Positions 31,554 to 38,731 of a DNA stretch of 52,503 bases are shown here, piece after piece; the first letter of the stretch is position 1, and each line of letters starts with the position of its first letter. Made by a program: the position numbers and the translations under genes. The notes beneath the pieces are model-generated. The model did no database searches. It worked only from the letters and a program-made list of their open reading frames with translations, and had not been told where the DNA came from. The stretch comes from a virus, in IMG/VR virus record IMGVR_UViG_3300005436_000015, positions 1 through 52,503 of that record; one strand, given 5' to 3'.

Positions 31554-31868
31554 TTATGCGGCGGAGCGGTGCAGGAAAGTCTTATTTGCGAAGGTGTATA
31601 TCAGCGCGGACCTTGATGCCCCCCGCCGTTTAAAATCGCGGTTTCCTGCCAGCCACGGGTAGTCCACGCCGGTCCTCATCGCCCACAGCCGCAGTGTCTG
31701 CGTTGAGGGCTCGATGCGCCCGTTGATCCACGTCGAGACGGTGTTGCGGGCCACGCCGAGGTAGTCGGCCATCTCCTGCACGCCGATATCAGCGTGGCGC
31801 AGGCTCTTTCTCATGCGGTCTGCCAGGTCCCAGCTGGGCACGGCGGGGGCGTGCGGCTGTTCGGTCAT
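31554..31868 (-). CDS. Cro/CI-type repressor
   Basis: This 104-residue protein starts at ATG 31868 (frame open to 31904). Residues about 25-75 form a lambda-repressor-like helix-turn-helix: IGVQEMADYLGVARNTVSTWINGRIEPSTQTLRLWAMRTGV. No C-terminal cleavage (LexA-like) domain is visible. It lies 20 bases upstream of the integrase on the same strand and is divergent from an excisionase-like gene, the usual immunity layout. It probably keeps the lytic genes off. Confidence 0.85.
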   Translation of the reverse strand: MTEQPHAPAVPSWDLADRMRKSLRHADIGVQEMADYLGVARNTVSTWINGRIEPSTQTLRLWAMRTGVDYPWLAGNRDFKRRGASRSALIYTFANKTFLHRSAA

Positions 31869-31900
31869 GGGATGAGCGTCGCACGCTGACCAGCCTTCTT

Positions 31901-31926
31901 GCAATAGATACAGGTAGACCTATTGC
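31901..31926. promoter_or_regulatory. Operator between repressor and excisionase-like gene
   Basis: GCAATAG (31901-31907) and CTATTGC (31920-31926) form a 7-bp inverted repeat with a 12-base spacer in the intergenic region. A nearby TTGTGCAA (31940-31947) is a second self-complementary site. These are likely operators for the CI-type repressor. Promoter hexamers could not be fixed. Confidence 0.6.
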
Positions 31927-31957
31927 GCAGCGTCGTGCATTGTGCAAAGGTCTCCCC

Positions 31958-32158
31958 ATGACAGATCACCCCCCCTTGATGGCCAGCGGCGAGGTGATCG
32001 CCCTGCTGGGCATCGACCGGTCCACGCTGGTGCGCCGCATCGCCGCCGGGAAGATCAGCTACGTCCAGAAGCTCCCCGGCCTGCGGGGCGGCTACCTGTT
32101 CGACCGCGCCGAGGTGGAGCGCTATGTCGCCGAGCAGGAGCAGGCGAAGGCGTCATGA
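31958..32158 (+). CDS. Excisionase/HTH_17-type DNA-binding protein
   Basis: This 66-residue protein starts at ATG 31958. The segment MASGEVIALLGIDRSTLVRRIAAGKISYVQKLPG-x-RGGYLFDRAEVERYV is a MerR/excisionase-like winged helix. It is divergent from the repressor gene and overlaps the following HNH gene (ATGA). It may direct excision or act as a Cro-like lytic switch. Confidence 0.82.
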   Translation: MTDHPPLMASGEVIALLGIDRSTLVRRIAAGKISYVQKLPGLRGGYLFDRAEVERYVAEQEQAKAS

Positions 32159-32712
32159 CGACACCACTGGCCGAGCGGCTGCGCACCAGGCTGGTGCTCA
32201 TGCCCGAGACGGGCTGCCTGATATGGCCGCTCCCCGGCAACGCCAACCGCCACAAGAAGATCAGCCTGCCCGGCAGGCGGCAGGACTACATCCACCGGAT
32301 CGCGTGGGAGCTTGCCAACGGCCCGATCCCCGATGGCCTCGTGATCGATCACGTCTGGGACCGCGGCTGCCGCTGGCGGAACTGCGCGAACGTGGCGCAC
32401 CTGGAGCCGGTCACCGACCGGGTGAACATCCTGCGCGGCATTGGGCCGCCAGCAGTCAACTCCCGCAAGACGCGCTGCCCGGCCGGGCACCCGTACACCC
32501 GGGCCAATACCCGCGTTGACCGGCATGGCAAGCGGCACTGCCGGGAGTGCAACCGGGAGCAGAGCCGCAACCGCTCCATTCCGGCTGTCCTCAGCCACGG
32601 CTCGGTCTCCACCTACAACAACTACGGCTGCCGCTGCGAACTCTGCGCGTCGGCCATGTCCGCATACCAGGCGGACTACCACCGGAGACGGAAGGCGGCA
32701 GCAGCCGCGTAA
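32155..32712 (+). CDS. HNH endonuclease with additional zinc motifs
   Basis: This 185-residue protein starts at ATG 32155, overlapping the previous stop. The HNH core is visible in residues about 40-100: DYIHRIAWELANGPIPDGLVIDHVWDRGCRWRNCANVAHLEPVT. Two Cys clusters follow: CPAGHPYTRANTRVDRHGKRHCREC and GCRCELCASAM. It is likely a homing endonuclease inserted downstream of the excisionase gene. The GSVSTYNNYGCRCELC segment resembles common phage zinc motifs. Confidence 0.85.
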   Translation: MTTPLAERLRTRLVLMPETGCLIWPLPGNANRHKKISLPGRRQDYIHRIAWELANGPIPDGLVIDHVWDRGCRWRNCANVAHLEPVTDRVNILRGIGPPAVNSRKTRCPAGHPYTRANTRVDRHGKRHCRECNREQSRNRSIPAVLSHGSVSTYNNYGCRCELCASAMSAYQADYHRRRKAAAAA

Positions 32713-32742
32713 CACGACACCTAACCAAGAGAGCGGGAACTC

Positions 32743-33477
32743 ATGATCAAGCGCATCCTCACCCTGGCCGCCGCTGGCGCCGCGTCCCTGGGCCTCGCCC
32801 TGGCCGCACCGGCCGGGGCCGCCACCCACCCGGGCGTTCACCGGGACGCGACGACCGTCTGCGGCGTCAACTGCGACATCGTGTCCGGCGAGCTGCTCGG
32901 CCCGTCGTTCATCCTCAACGCCACCGGCGTCGGCCGGGACACGGCCAGCCCGTTCGCCCACCGCATCGTCAACCTGCGGCAGGGCAGCAACCAGGCGACC
33001 AACGAGGACTGGGACGCCGACCAGGTCGGCACCCTCAACGACTTCTGCACCCGCTACCCCGGCGGCAACGGCCAGATCCCCGCCACCTCCTACGCCTGCG
33101 TGCACCTGAATCAGTTCGCACCCGTGTTCGAGGCCCAGTTCACGCCCAACTCGGTGGCCAGCGACTACTGCGCCGGTGCATGGTCCGCCCGTGCGGGCAA
33201 GGTGCTGCGGCTGTTCCCCTGCGGCACCGCGCGGACGTTCTTCGTCGAGGACATCGACTCGCTGGACCCGGCGGAGGGCCCGACCGGCGGCTACATCGCC
33301 CTGGTCTACGCGCCGGACACCCACACCACCGACCCGCTGGTCGCGACCGTACGCGAGTTCTCCACCCACCCGCAGCACCAGCTGTACCTGTCCCGCGAGC
33401 AGCTGACCGGCGCTGACGGTGCCATCTCCAGCCAGCTCGTCACCCGGGCGCCGCTGGTGGTCGGCCCGTTCAGCTAG
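32743..33477 (+). CDS. Secreted protein, putative lysogenic conversion factor
   Basis: This 244-residue protein starts at ATG 32743 with GAGAGCGGGA upstream. Residues 1-27 are a signal peptide: basic start (MIKR), hydrophobic ILTLAAAGAASLGLALAAP, cleavage likely after AGA. The mature part has six or more cysteines (CGVNCDI, CTRYPG, YACVH, YCAGAWS, FPCGTAR), suggesting disulfides outside the cell, and is beta-rich. The gene is monocistronic, with a terminator hairpin immediately after. It may be expressed from the prophage to alter the host surface; function unknown. Confidence 0.75.
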   Translation: MIKRILTLAAAGAASLGLALAAPAGAATHPGVHRDATTVCGVNCDIVSGELLGPSFILNATGVGRDTASPFAHRIVNLRQGSNQATNEDWDADQVGTLNDFCTRYPGGNGQIPATSYACVHLNQFAPVFEAQFTPNSVASDYCAGAWSARAGKVLRLFPCGTARTFFVEDIDSLDPAEGPTGGYIALVYAPDTHTTDPLVATVREFSTHPQHQLYLSREQLTGADGAISSQLVTRAPLVVGPFS

Positions 33478-33490
33478 GCCCCTGAAGCGT

Positions 33491-33524
33491 CCCCCGGCCT
33501 GTTTCTTCCTGTGCAGGCCGGGGG
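33491..33524 (+). terminator. Terminator after the secreted-protein gene
   Basis: CCCCCGGCCTG (33491-33501) pairs with CAGGCCGGGGG (33514-33524) over a 12-base T-rich loop, 14 bases downstream of the stop. It insulates the secreted-protein gene from the early operon that begins at 33622. Confidence 0.72.
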
Positions 33525-33621
33525 GCTTCCACCAGACGTAAGGGGGCGGCCCGCCTGCGCCGCGGACCGCCCGGGACGGAGCACCAGCTCTGTCCGCTTC
33601 CAAGAGTAGGAGCACCACGCA

Positions 33622-33834
33622 ATGACCGCTATACCGGCATCGCTGCCGGACCTGAACGCCGATCTTTACACCACCCGCGAAGTCGGCCTGCTGCTGCGCG
33701 TGACAACGAAGACCGTTGAGCGCTGGGACCAGGACGGGCGCCTTCCCAGGGACCAGGTCATCCGGACGCCCGGCGGCCGCCTGCGCGTCCGCGGCGACTA
33801 CATCCGCGCGCTGCTGGCCGGTGAGTTCCGGTGA
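33622..33834 (+). CDS. MerR/HTH_17-type DNA-binding protein
   Basis: This 70-residue protein starts at ATG 33622 with AGGAG upstream. It is one HTH_17 domain: LYTTREVGLLLRVTTKTVERWDQDGRLPRDQVIRTPGGRLRVRGDYIRALL. It opens the early operon and overlaps the next gene (GTGA). It could be a second excisionase or an early regulator. Confidence 0.82.
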   Translation: MTAIPASLPDLNADLYTTREVGLLLRVTTKTVERWDQDGRLPRDQVIRTPGGRLRVRGDYIRALLAGEFR

Positions 33835-34166
33835 GCGGCCACGCCTACCACGAGGCGCTGCCCGGCTACAGCCCGGACCAGATCCTGCACGACGGATGCC
33901 CGGAATGCGCCGAGCGCGGCTCGGATGTCTCGCGGGGTATCGCGTCGCTGGACCGGCAGAACTTCGCCTGCGCCTGGTCGCGTGCCTCGGACTGGCACCG
34001 GGAGGGCGTATTCGCCGTCAGCGACGCCGAGAGCGGGCTGCTGAGGGTCCTCTGGTCGGTCCAGCTTCAGCTTGAGCGGATCGGCTGGCCGATCGGTGAT
34101 CTGCCCCGGCCGCACGCACTGGACGCGATCACGGCCGCGCTCCGCGAGGCCGGTGACCCGTCATGA
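33831..34166 (+). CDS. Conserved small early protein
   Basis: This 111-residue protein starts at GTG 33831 with a GTGA overlap. It begins with YHEALPGYSPDQILHDGCPEC, a pattern shared by small actinophage early proteins, and continues as a helical domain (LWSVQLQLERIGWPI, HALDAITAALREAG). A CPEC pair suggests one zinc knuckle. The function is unknown. Confidence 0.6.
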   Translation: MSGHAYHEALPGYSPDQILHDGCPECAERGSDVSRGIASLDRQNFACAWSRASDWHREGVFAVSDAESGLLRVLWSVQLQLERIGWPIGDLPRPHALDAITAALREAGDPS

Positions 34167-34408
34167 GCCCCGCCGCGCAGGCTGAGATCGAGGCACTGAC
34201 CGCCGACTTCAAGCGCGAGCGGTGGCACTTCTACTGGTCCATCCCGTCACAGGGCTGCCGCTCCCGCGTGTGGGCCGCCCGTGCGCTGCCCTGCCACCCG
34301 CACGCCGCCACCGACCCGGACCTGGCCCGGCAGTTCACCGGGAGCGGGGAGACGGTCGACGCGGACACGCCCGCTGGGATGCGCAAGCTGCTGGAGGAGA
34401 GGTCATGA
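34163..34408 (+). CDS. Small early protein
   Basis: This 81-residue protein starts at ATG 34163 (ATGA overlap). It has a helical start (QAEIEALTADFKRERWHFYWSIP) and a Cys/His-containing middle. No domain is recognised. It is coupled to both neighbours. Confidence 0.55.
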   Translation: MSPAAQAEIEALTADFKRERWHFYWSIPSQGCRSRVWAARALPCHPHAATDPDLARQFTGSGETVDADTPAGMRKLLEERS

Positions 34409-34755
34409 GCGAGCAGCCCGACTACATGCAGGAGTACGAGCAGCACTGGCAGCACATCGTTGAGCAGCCAGACGGCACCCTGAACAAGGATCAGGTCGCC
34501 CGTGAGCTAGCCGACGCGCTCACCATCCAGCGCCACCTGTCCGAGATCTATGTTGAGGTCTCCAACGGCCCGGTCTCCAAGCCGTTCACGCTGCCCAGCG
34601 TGGTTATAGCGATGTATCACGATGAGCTGACGGAGGCCCGCGACGAGGCCATCCGGGAGCTGATCGAGGAGCTTGAGGTCCGCGACACGGACCCGGCGCT
34701 GGTGTCCTTGATCCGTGAGATAACCGGCGTGGCGGACACCGAGGCCGAGTCATGA
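34405..34755 (+). CDS. Small acidic helical early protein
   Basis: This 116-residue protein starts at ATG 34405, overlapping the previous stop. It is acidic and helical: YMQEYEQHWQHIVEQPDGTL, VARELADALTIQRHLSEIY, ELTEARDEAIRELIEELEV. No domain is recognised. It could be a protein-interaction adaptor. Confidence 0.6.
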   Translation: MSEQPDYMQEYEQHWQHIVEQPDGTLNKDQVARELADALTIQRHLSEIYVEVSNGPVSKPFTLPSVVIAMYHDELTEARDEAIRELIEELEVRDTDPALVSLIREITGVADTEAES

Positions 34756-35324
34756 CCGCCCGCGCCACTGTTGCCCTCGCGGCCGCCGCCGCCGTCATGC
34801 TGGCCCTGCTGACGGCGAAGGTCATGGCCGTCAGCGGCCTGGCAGGCACCCTGCTGCTGTGCGCCCTGGGCATCGCCGGGCTGTGCCTGACCGCCCGGCT
34901 GATCGGCCCGAACCCCGGCCATCGCGCCGCCCCGCGCGGGTACGCCGAGGCCGACGAGCGGCTGGCCGACACGCTCGAGCGGGTCATCCCCCGCGTGCCG
35001 ACCGAGCACGCGCCGCCGTGGGACCCCGCGTTCCAGGCCGCGCCCGTCATCGAGCCCGACGCCATCACCAGCGGGCCGCCGGACGAGCCGCAGCCGGACG
35101 CGTGGATCGTCGCCACGGCCACCCTGTCCGGCGGCCAGGTCACCTCCGTGCAGTACACCGCCGGGACCGCTGCGTACGTGGACGAGAAGATCCGCACCGG
35201 CATGGGCCTGCCGCCGTGGGTCGCCGAGGAACTGGGCCACGACAACGTGGACGACGCGGTGGAGTCGGCGTTCAACCGGGCGATGGCGCTGCAGGTGCGG
35301 GCGCTGACGGACGGTGCGTCATGA
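34752..35324 (+). CDS. Two-span membrane protein
   Basis: This 190-residue protein starts at ATG 34752 (overlap). Residues 6-24 (TVALAAAAAVMLALLTAKV) and 30-50 (LAGTLLLCALGIAGLCLTARL) are membrane segments. The rest is soluble and acidic, with strands AWIVATATLSGGQVTSVQY and a helix DAVESAFNRAMALQV. No known function. Confidence 0.6.
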   Translation: MTARATVALAAAAAVMLALLTAKVMAVSGLAGTLLLCALGIAGLCLTARLIGPNPGHRAAPRGYAEADERLADTLERVIPRVPTEHAPPWDPAFQAAPVIEPDAITSGPPDEPQPDAWIVATATLSGGQVTSVQYTAGTAAYVDEKIRTGMGLPPWVAEELGHDNVDDAVESAFNRAMALQVRALTDGAS

Positions 35325-35524
35325 GCGCCCGGCCGCACACCTACTGGACCGTCTGTTGTGACGCCCCGTCCTGCGGCGCCACCTGGGCCAGCGACCTGGA
35401 CACCAGCCGCGCTGCCGCCCGACGGATCCTGGCACGACGCGGCTGGACCACGAAGGTTGGAGACGGCCCGCTATCGCTTCGGGAGGACTTCTGCCCCGAG
35501 CACAGGCCCGGCGGTGCGTCATGA
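35321..35524 (+). CDS. Small zinc-binding protein
   Basis: This 67-residue protein starts at ATG 35321 (overlap). It carries CCDAPSCGATWASDL and a later FCPEHRPGG, forming a plausible zinc site. It is in the chain of overlapping early genes; no function is recognised. Confidence 0.55.
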   Translation: MSARPHTYWTVCCDAPSCGATWASDLDTSRAAARRILARRGWTTKVGDGPLSLREDFCPEHRPGGAS

Positions 35525-35727
35525 GCGGCCAGATGTACCAGGACGACTCGCTGCCGCACCAGATCCGCATCGACCTGGCTCCCGGCGGCGGCCTGGCGGT
35601 CTCCTGTAACTGCATGGGCACCGGCCAGGACTACGAGCCACTTGAGGTCCGCTGGCAGTGGGAGCCGGGCGAGGCGCCAGCCGTCTGGCGGGCGCACCTG
35701 GCCGGGACGCAGGCGGCAGCGTCATGA
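35521..35727 (+). CDS. Small beta-rich early protein
   Basis: This 68-residue protein starts at ATG 35521 (ATGA overlap). It is beta-rich: HQIRIDLAPGGGLAVSCNC, EPLEVRWQWEPG. No domain recognised. It overlaps the following membrane gene. Confidence 0.55.
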   Translation: MSGQMYQDDSLPHQIRIDLAPGGGLAVSCNCMGTGQDYEPLEVRWQWEPGEAPAVWRAHLAGTQAAAS

Positions 35728-35876
35728 GCGCCGCCGCCGCCACCGTCGTCCTCGGCGTGATCGCCGCCGCCGTCATCATCGCGCTGAACGCCGCCGCCAT
35801 CGCCGTGCTGTGGCCCCGGACCAGCGACGAGGACGGCGAGCGGCTGGCCGAACAGCCCTGGGACGGTGCGCCGTGA
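35724..35876 (+). CDS. Tiny membrane protein (50 residues)
   Basis: It starts at ATG 35724 (overlap). Residues 3-29 (AAAATVVLGVIAAAVIIAL) form one membrane span; the rest is acidic. It is followed by another small membrane gene. Confidence 0.55.
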   Translation: MSAAAATVVLGVIAAAVIIALNAAAIAVLWPRTSDEDGERLAEQPWDGAP

Positions 35877-36052
35877 CCGCCCTCCTGGTCATCGCGATCG
35901 TCGTCGGCGCCGTGGTGGCCTTCTCGGCCATCGCCGAGGCAGCCCGGCGCATGCGCAAGGCCGCCCGCGTGGAGCTGGGCGAGCCGCCGCCGCTGAGCGA
36001 TGAGCAGCCCGACGAGGTGGTGCGGATCATCCGCAAGGAGGGCGAGCGGTGA
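35873..36052 (+). CDS. Tiny membrane protein (59 residues)
   Basis: It starts at GTG 35873 (GTGA overlap). Residues 2-22 (TALLVIAIVVGAVVAFSAIAE) form a membrane segment, followed by a basic then acidic soluble tail. The similar size and design to its neighbour suggest a pair. Confidence 0.55.
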   Translation: MTALLVIAIVVGAVVAFSAIAEAARRMRKAARVELGEPPPLSDEQPDEVVRIIRKEGER

Positions 36053-36165
36053 CCGCCTACTGCCCGGACTGCGAGACGGAGCTGCAGGACGAGGGCTTCG
36101 AGTTCTGGTGCCCGCACTGCGAGGCCGCGGTGTCCTACGCCGCCGTTGCCGCCGAAGGAGCATGA
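36049..36165 (+). CDS. Tiny zinc ribbon (38 residues)
   Basis: It starts at GTG 36049 (GTGA overlap) and ends TGA 36163-36165. Two Cys-x2-Cys pairs (CPDC and CPHC) separated by a short strand region make a rubredoxin-like zinc ribbon. It is too short for usual gene calling but is coupled on both sides. Confidence 0.6.
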   Translation: MTAYCPDCETELQDEGFEFWCPHCEAAVSYAAVAAEGA

Positions 36166-36166
36166 C

Positions 36167-37114
36167 ATGGCGTTCGATTCCAGGGGCCTCGACAGCTACA
36201 TCGACGTCGCCCAGCGCATCGCCGACTTCCGCGAGCGCTACCCCGACGGCAGCCTCCAGCCCCTTGACCCCGCGCATCCGTTCGAGGTGCAGAAGATCGA
36301 CGGCATCGGCAAGGACGGGAAGCCGTTCATCGCCACGTTCATCATCTACACCGCCGCCTGCTACCGCACCCCGCATGACGAGCGGCCCGGCATCGGCTGC
36401 GCGTGGGAGGTGTACCCCGGCCGTACCCCGTACACGCTCGGCTCGGAGCTGATGAACGCCGAGACGTCCGCGTGGGGCCGCGCCATCCTGGCGTCGCTCG
36501 CGTCGGATTCCAAGCGCGGCGTGTCCTCCCGTGAGGAAGTCCGCAACCGGGAGGCCGAGCGGGAAGATCGCGGCCCGCGCGCACTGGCCGACCTGCCCCG
36601 CAACCGTGACGGGTCGGTCAGCGTGTCCCAGTGCACAACGGAGGAGCTGGAGCTTCACGGGTTCCTGACCGGCGAGCTGCGCGCCGAGCACGATGCTCTG
36701 CGCAAGGGCGCCGCGGTCGGCATGAAGCTCCCGAAGGACGAGGCAGTAAAGCTGCGGACGTGCAGCCCCGGCAACCCGTGCCTGGAGGAAGGCTGCCCGC
36801 AGTGCACACCTAGCGCCGACCTGTGGACGGAGCAAGCGGAACCTCAGCCCGCGGCTCCGCTTCGCCGCCCAAGGGCTGCCAGGAGCATTCCAGAGCAGAT
36901 CAATACCTACTTCACCCGCTTCGGCTACACCGACCGGGACGTGCGGCTGGGCATCACCAGGCGGCTCGCCGGAAGAGAAGATCGGCTGCCCTCCAGTAAG
37001 AAGCTGACGCCGGATGAGGCCGAGCGCGTGCTGGCGGTGCTGTCCAAGTGCAAGGACCGGGAGGCCCTGGACGAGTACCTGGACAGCAACCAGGAGGTGC
37101 TGGCCGATGCCTAG
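36167..37114 (+). CDS. Putative single-strand annealing (ERF/Rad52-like) protein
   Basis: This 315-residue protein starts at ATG 36167 with GAAGGAG upstream. Residues 5-125 match a phage domain seen in recombination/ssDNA-binding proteins: YIDVAQRIADFRERYPDGSL, FIATFIIYTAACYRTP, PGIGCAWEVYPGRTPYT, and LMNAETSAWGRAILA. Residues 200-230 contain CSPGNPCLEEGCPQC, a zinc knuckle. The C-terminus is helical with a RERLPSSKKLTPDEAERVL-type segment. Its role is likely recombination or replication near the early genes; family assignment is by resemblance. Confidence 0.6.
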   Translation: MAFDSRGLDSYIDVAQRIADFRERYPDGSLQPLDPAHPFEVQKIDGIGKDGKPFIATFIIYTAACYRTPHDERPGIGCAWEVYPGRTPYTLGSELMNAETSAWGRAILASLASDSKRGVSSREEVRNREAEREDRGPRALADLPRNRDGSVSVSQCTTEELELHGFLTGELRAEHDALRKGAAVGMKLPKDEAVKLRTCSPGNPCLEEGCPQCTPSADLWTEQAEPQPAAPLRRPRAARSIPEQINTYFTRFGYTDRDVRLGITRRLAGREDRLPSSKKLTPDEAERVLAVLSKCKDREALDEYLDSNQEVLADA

Positions 37115-37361
37115 GGACGGCAGGTCGATGCTGTCCATCACCATCGGCTCAGGAGGCGACGACGACTCGCCCGTTGCGCACTTCGGCTGGGTGATCCCGC
37201 GTCAGGTAGCTGAGGACTTGCTGGACGGCTTCCGGGAAGCGTTCGGGGCACCGCCAGTGGAAGCCATCGGCACCGTTGGCGGCGCGGTCGATTCCTATGA
37301 GCGGTCCCAGCGCGAGGGAACTGCGATCTTCCTTCCGGCCCGTGGGGGCGAAGATGCCTAG
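37107..37361 (+). CDS. Small early protein
   Basis: This 84-residue protein starts at ATG 37107 (overlap). It has strands (LSITIGSGGD, AHFGWVIP) and a helix (QVAEDLLDGFREAFG). No domain recognised. It overlaps the next gene by eight bases. Confidence 0.55.
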   Translation: MPRDGRSMLSITIGSGGDDDSPVAHFGWVIPRQVAEDLLDGFREAFGAPPVEAIGTVGGAVDSYERSQREGTAIFLPARGGEDA

Positions 37362-37659
37362 GGAAGCGTGGTCGCGCATCCGCGACGTGACCGGCGAGCC
37401 GATCGAGATCTGGGCCGACAACGGCGGCGTGTGGCTCGACAGCGGCGGCCTCACCGTCCTGGACGCGGACCAGCGCGAGGCCTTTGCTCAAGCCTGGATA
37501 GCCGCCTGCCACAAGGCCGACGAGCAGGTGCGCCCGGTCCCGTGCGGCGCTGTCAGCCCGTACGCCGGGGAAGCCTGCGGCCAGTACGGCGCCCACGGCG
37601 AGCACATCGCCCGGGGGCCCGGCGGCGTGGTCCTCGCCACATGGCCGGTGACGGCATGA
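37354..37659 (+). CDS. Small early protein with Cys/His site
   Basis: This 101-residue protein starts at ATG 37354. It has an N-terminal mixed domain (IRDVTGEPIEIWADNGG) and a later CGAVSPYAGEACGQYGAHGEHI cluster with Cys and His. The cluster resembles common short zinc motifs in phage early proteins. Function unknown. Confidence 0.55.
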   Translation: MPREAWSRIRDVTGEPIEIWADNGGVWLDSGGLTVLDADQREAFAQAWIAACHKADEQVRPVPCGAVSPYAGEACGQYGAHGEHIARGPGGVVLATWPVTA

Positions 37660-37886
37660 GCGGCTACGTCTGGCGCGGCACGCCGCCCGTCAACCCGTGT
37701 GCCTGCGGGTGCGGCGGCGAGGTGCCCATCGCAACGCGCAGCGACCGGCGGCGCGGCCAGGTCAAGGGCCAGCCGCTGCGCTACATCAACGGGCACAACC
37801 ACGGCACCAGGAGCACCGTCCCCTCGGCCGCTGAGCGGGGCTACGCCGGGCCCAAGCAGAGAACCCTCATGAGGGCCGCGTCATGA
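37656..37886 (+). CDS. Small zinc-binding, HNH-associated-type protein
   Basis: This 76-residue protein starts at ATG 37656 (ATGA overlap). It has CACGCGGEVPIATRSDRRRG and QPLRYINGHNH, a motif pair common in phage proteins with a single treble-clef-like zinc site, often near homing genes. The C-terminus is basic. It may bind nucleic acid. Confidence 0.6.
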   Translation: MSGYVWRGTPPVNPCACGCGGEVPIATRSDRRRGQVKGQPLRYINGHNHGTRSTVPSAAERGYAGPKQRTLMRAAS

Positions 37887-38065
37887 GCCAGCTGGCGTTC
37901 GCCGTACTGCCCCCGGGGGCCGCGGAGCTCATCGCGTCAAAGCTGGAGCTGTTCACCAGCGCGCTTGAGGACGCCGCTGCCTGGCGCGAGTCCACCGGCG
38001 ACGACGAGACGGCTGTGGCCTACCAGGAACTCTCCGCCGCGCTTGAGGAGATGGCCGGTGCCTAG
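37883..38065 (+). CDS. Small helical early protein
   Basis: This 60-residue protein starts at ATG 37883 (overlap). It is mostly one helix: LIASKLELFTSALEDAAAW, TAVAYQELSAALEEM. It is the last gene before the structured intergenic region. No domain recognised. Confidence 0.55.
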   Translation: MSQLAFAVLPPGAAELIASKLELFTSALEDAAAWRESTGDDETAVAYQELSAALEEMAGA

Positions 38066-38086
38066 CTCCGCCGTCCCCACCTAGCT

Positions 38087-38130
38087 CCCGGCGGCCTGTG
38101 GCAACCCCCGCTCCGCCACGGGCCGCCGGG
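38087..38130. terminator. 16-bp stem-loop upstream of the replication region
   Basis: CCCGGCGGCCTGTGGC (38087-38102) pairs with GCCACGGGCCGCCGGG (38115-38130) with one wobble around a 12-base loop. It lies 21 bases after the last early gene. It may be the terminator of that operon; there is no T-tract. Confidence 0.6.
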
Positions 38131-38137
38131 TTAACCC

Positions 38138-38181
38138 CCTGGCGCACGGTGCCATGGGCCGGTTCGAGACCGGCCGCCAGG
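38138..38181 (+). other. Compact tRNA-like fold (acceptor stem plus T arm)
   Basis: CCTGGCG (38138-38144) pairs with CGCCAGG (38175-38181). Between them, GCCGG-TTCGAGA-CCGGC (38158-38174) forms a canonical T arm with the TTCRA loop. A full tRNA would need an anticodon and D arm, but only 13 bases lie between the 5' strand and the T arm. It therefore looks like a minihelix or a decayed tRNA. No CCA follows directly. Confidence 0.5.
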
Positions 38182-38183
38182 AC

Positions 38184-38248
38184 GTGACGATGACTAAAGC
38201 GACGTGTTACGCGGCGCGTTACGCGGTTGTGACGCCGCGCGTTACGCG
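38184..38248. repeat. Repeats upstream of the replication gene (secondary iterons)
   Basis: GTTACGCG occurs three times (38206, 38218, 38241), twice within the exact 12-mer GCGCGTTACGCG (38214-38225, 38237-38248). A degenerate copy of the downstream iteron (GTGACGATGACT) lies at 38184-38195. These are probably binding sites for the replication protein or its regulator, upstream of its own gene. Confidence 0.65.
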
Positions 38249-38272
38249 ATTCCCGCGTTCCGGGGGTGCCTG

Positions 38273-38731
38273 ATGCCCCTTCCGTGGGTGCGTTTGGACA
38301 CAACGTTTCCCTCCAACCCGAAACTCCTGGCGATGCTCAGCGAGGAAAAAGACGGCTACCGGGCTGGGCTCGTCTACCTCTGCGGGCTCAGCTACTGCGG
38401 GGCTCACGGCACCGACGGGTTCATCCCCCGCGAGGCCCTGGGCTTCATCCACGGCCGCCTGTCTGACGCATCACTGCTGGTCAGGTACGGGTTCTGGTGG
38501 ACTCAGCCCGGCGGGTGGCTCATCAACGGCTGGGAGGAGTTCCAGGAATCCAGCCCCGAGACAAAGGCCCGGCGTAAGCGCGCGCAGGCGGGTGCAGCCG
38601 CCCGCTGGGAGGGCCACCAGCCGATGACGAAGGCCGAACGGCAGCGGCGTTACAGGGAACGCAAGGCCGCAAATGGCAACGGAAGCGGTCAGCTCTCTGA
38701 CCTGCGGATTGTGGATAACCAGGGGGCGTGA
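38273..38731 (+). CDS. Replication initiator-like protein
   Basis: This 152-residue protein starts at ATG 38273; the frame is open to 38204 but the upstream part is the repeat region. Residues 1-90 match the N-terminal winged-helix domain of phage replisome organisers: PWVRLDTTFPSNPKLLAMLSEEKDGYRAGLVYLCGLSYCGAHGTDGFIPREAL, then a GGWLINGWEEFQ end. The remainder is basic and helical. It probably binds the adjacent iterons. The gene's stop is inside the first iteron copy. Confidence 0.75.
   Translation: MPLPWVRLDTTFPSNPKLLAMLSEEKDGYRAGLVYLCGLSYCGAHGTDGFIPREALGFIHGRLSDASLLVRYGFWWTQPGGWLINGWEEFQESSPETKARRKRAQAGAAARWEGHQPMTKAERQRRYRERKAANGNGSGQLSDLRIVDNQGA

Noticed and set aside
35519-37144. 541-residue minus-strand frame
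   Set aside because: It overlaps several coupled plus-strand genes and the annealing-type gene; Arg/Gly-rich composition is typical of an antisense shadow.
38087-38181. Complete tRNA gene
   Set aside because: T arm and acceptor stem are present, but there is no room for D and anticodon arms; no full cloverleaf was found here or elsewhere.
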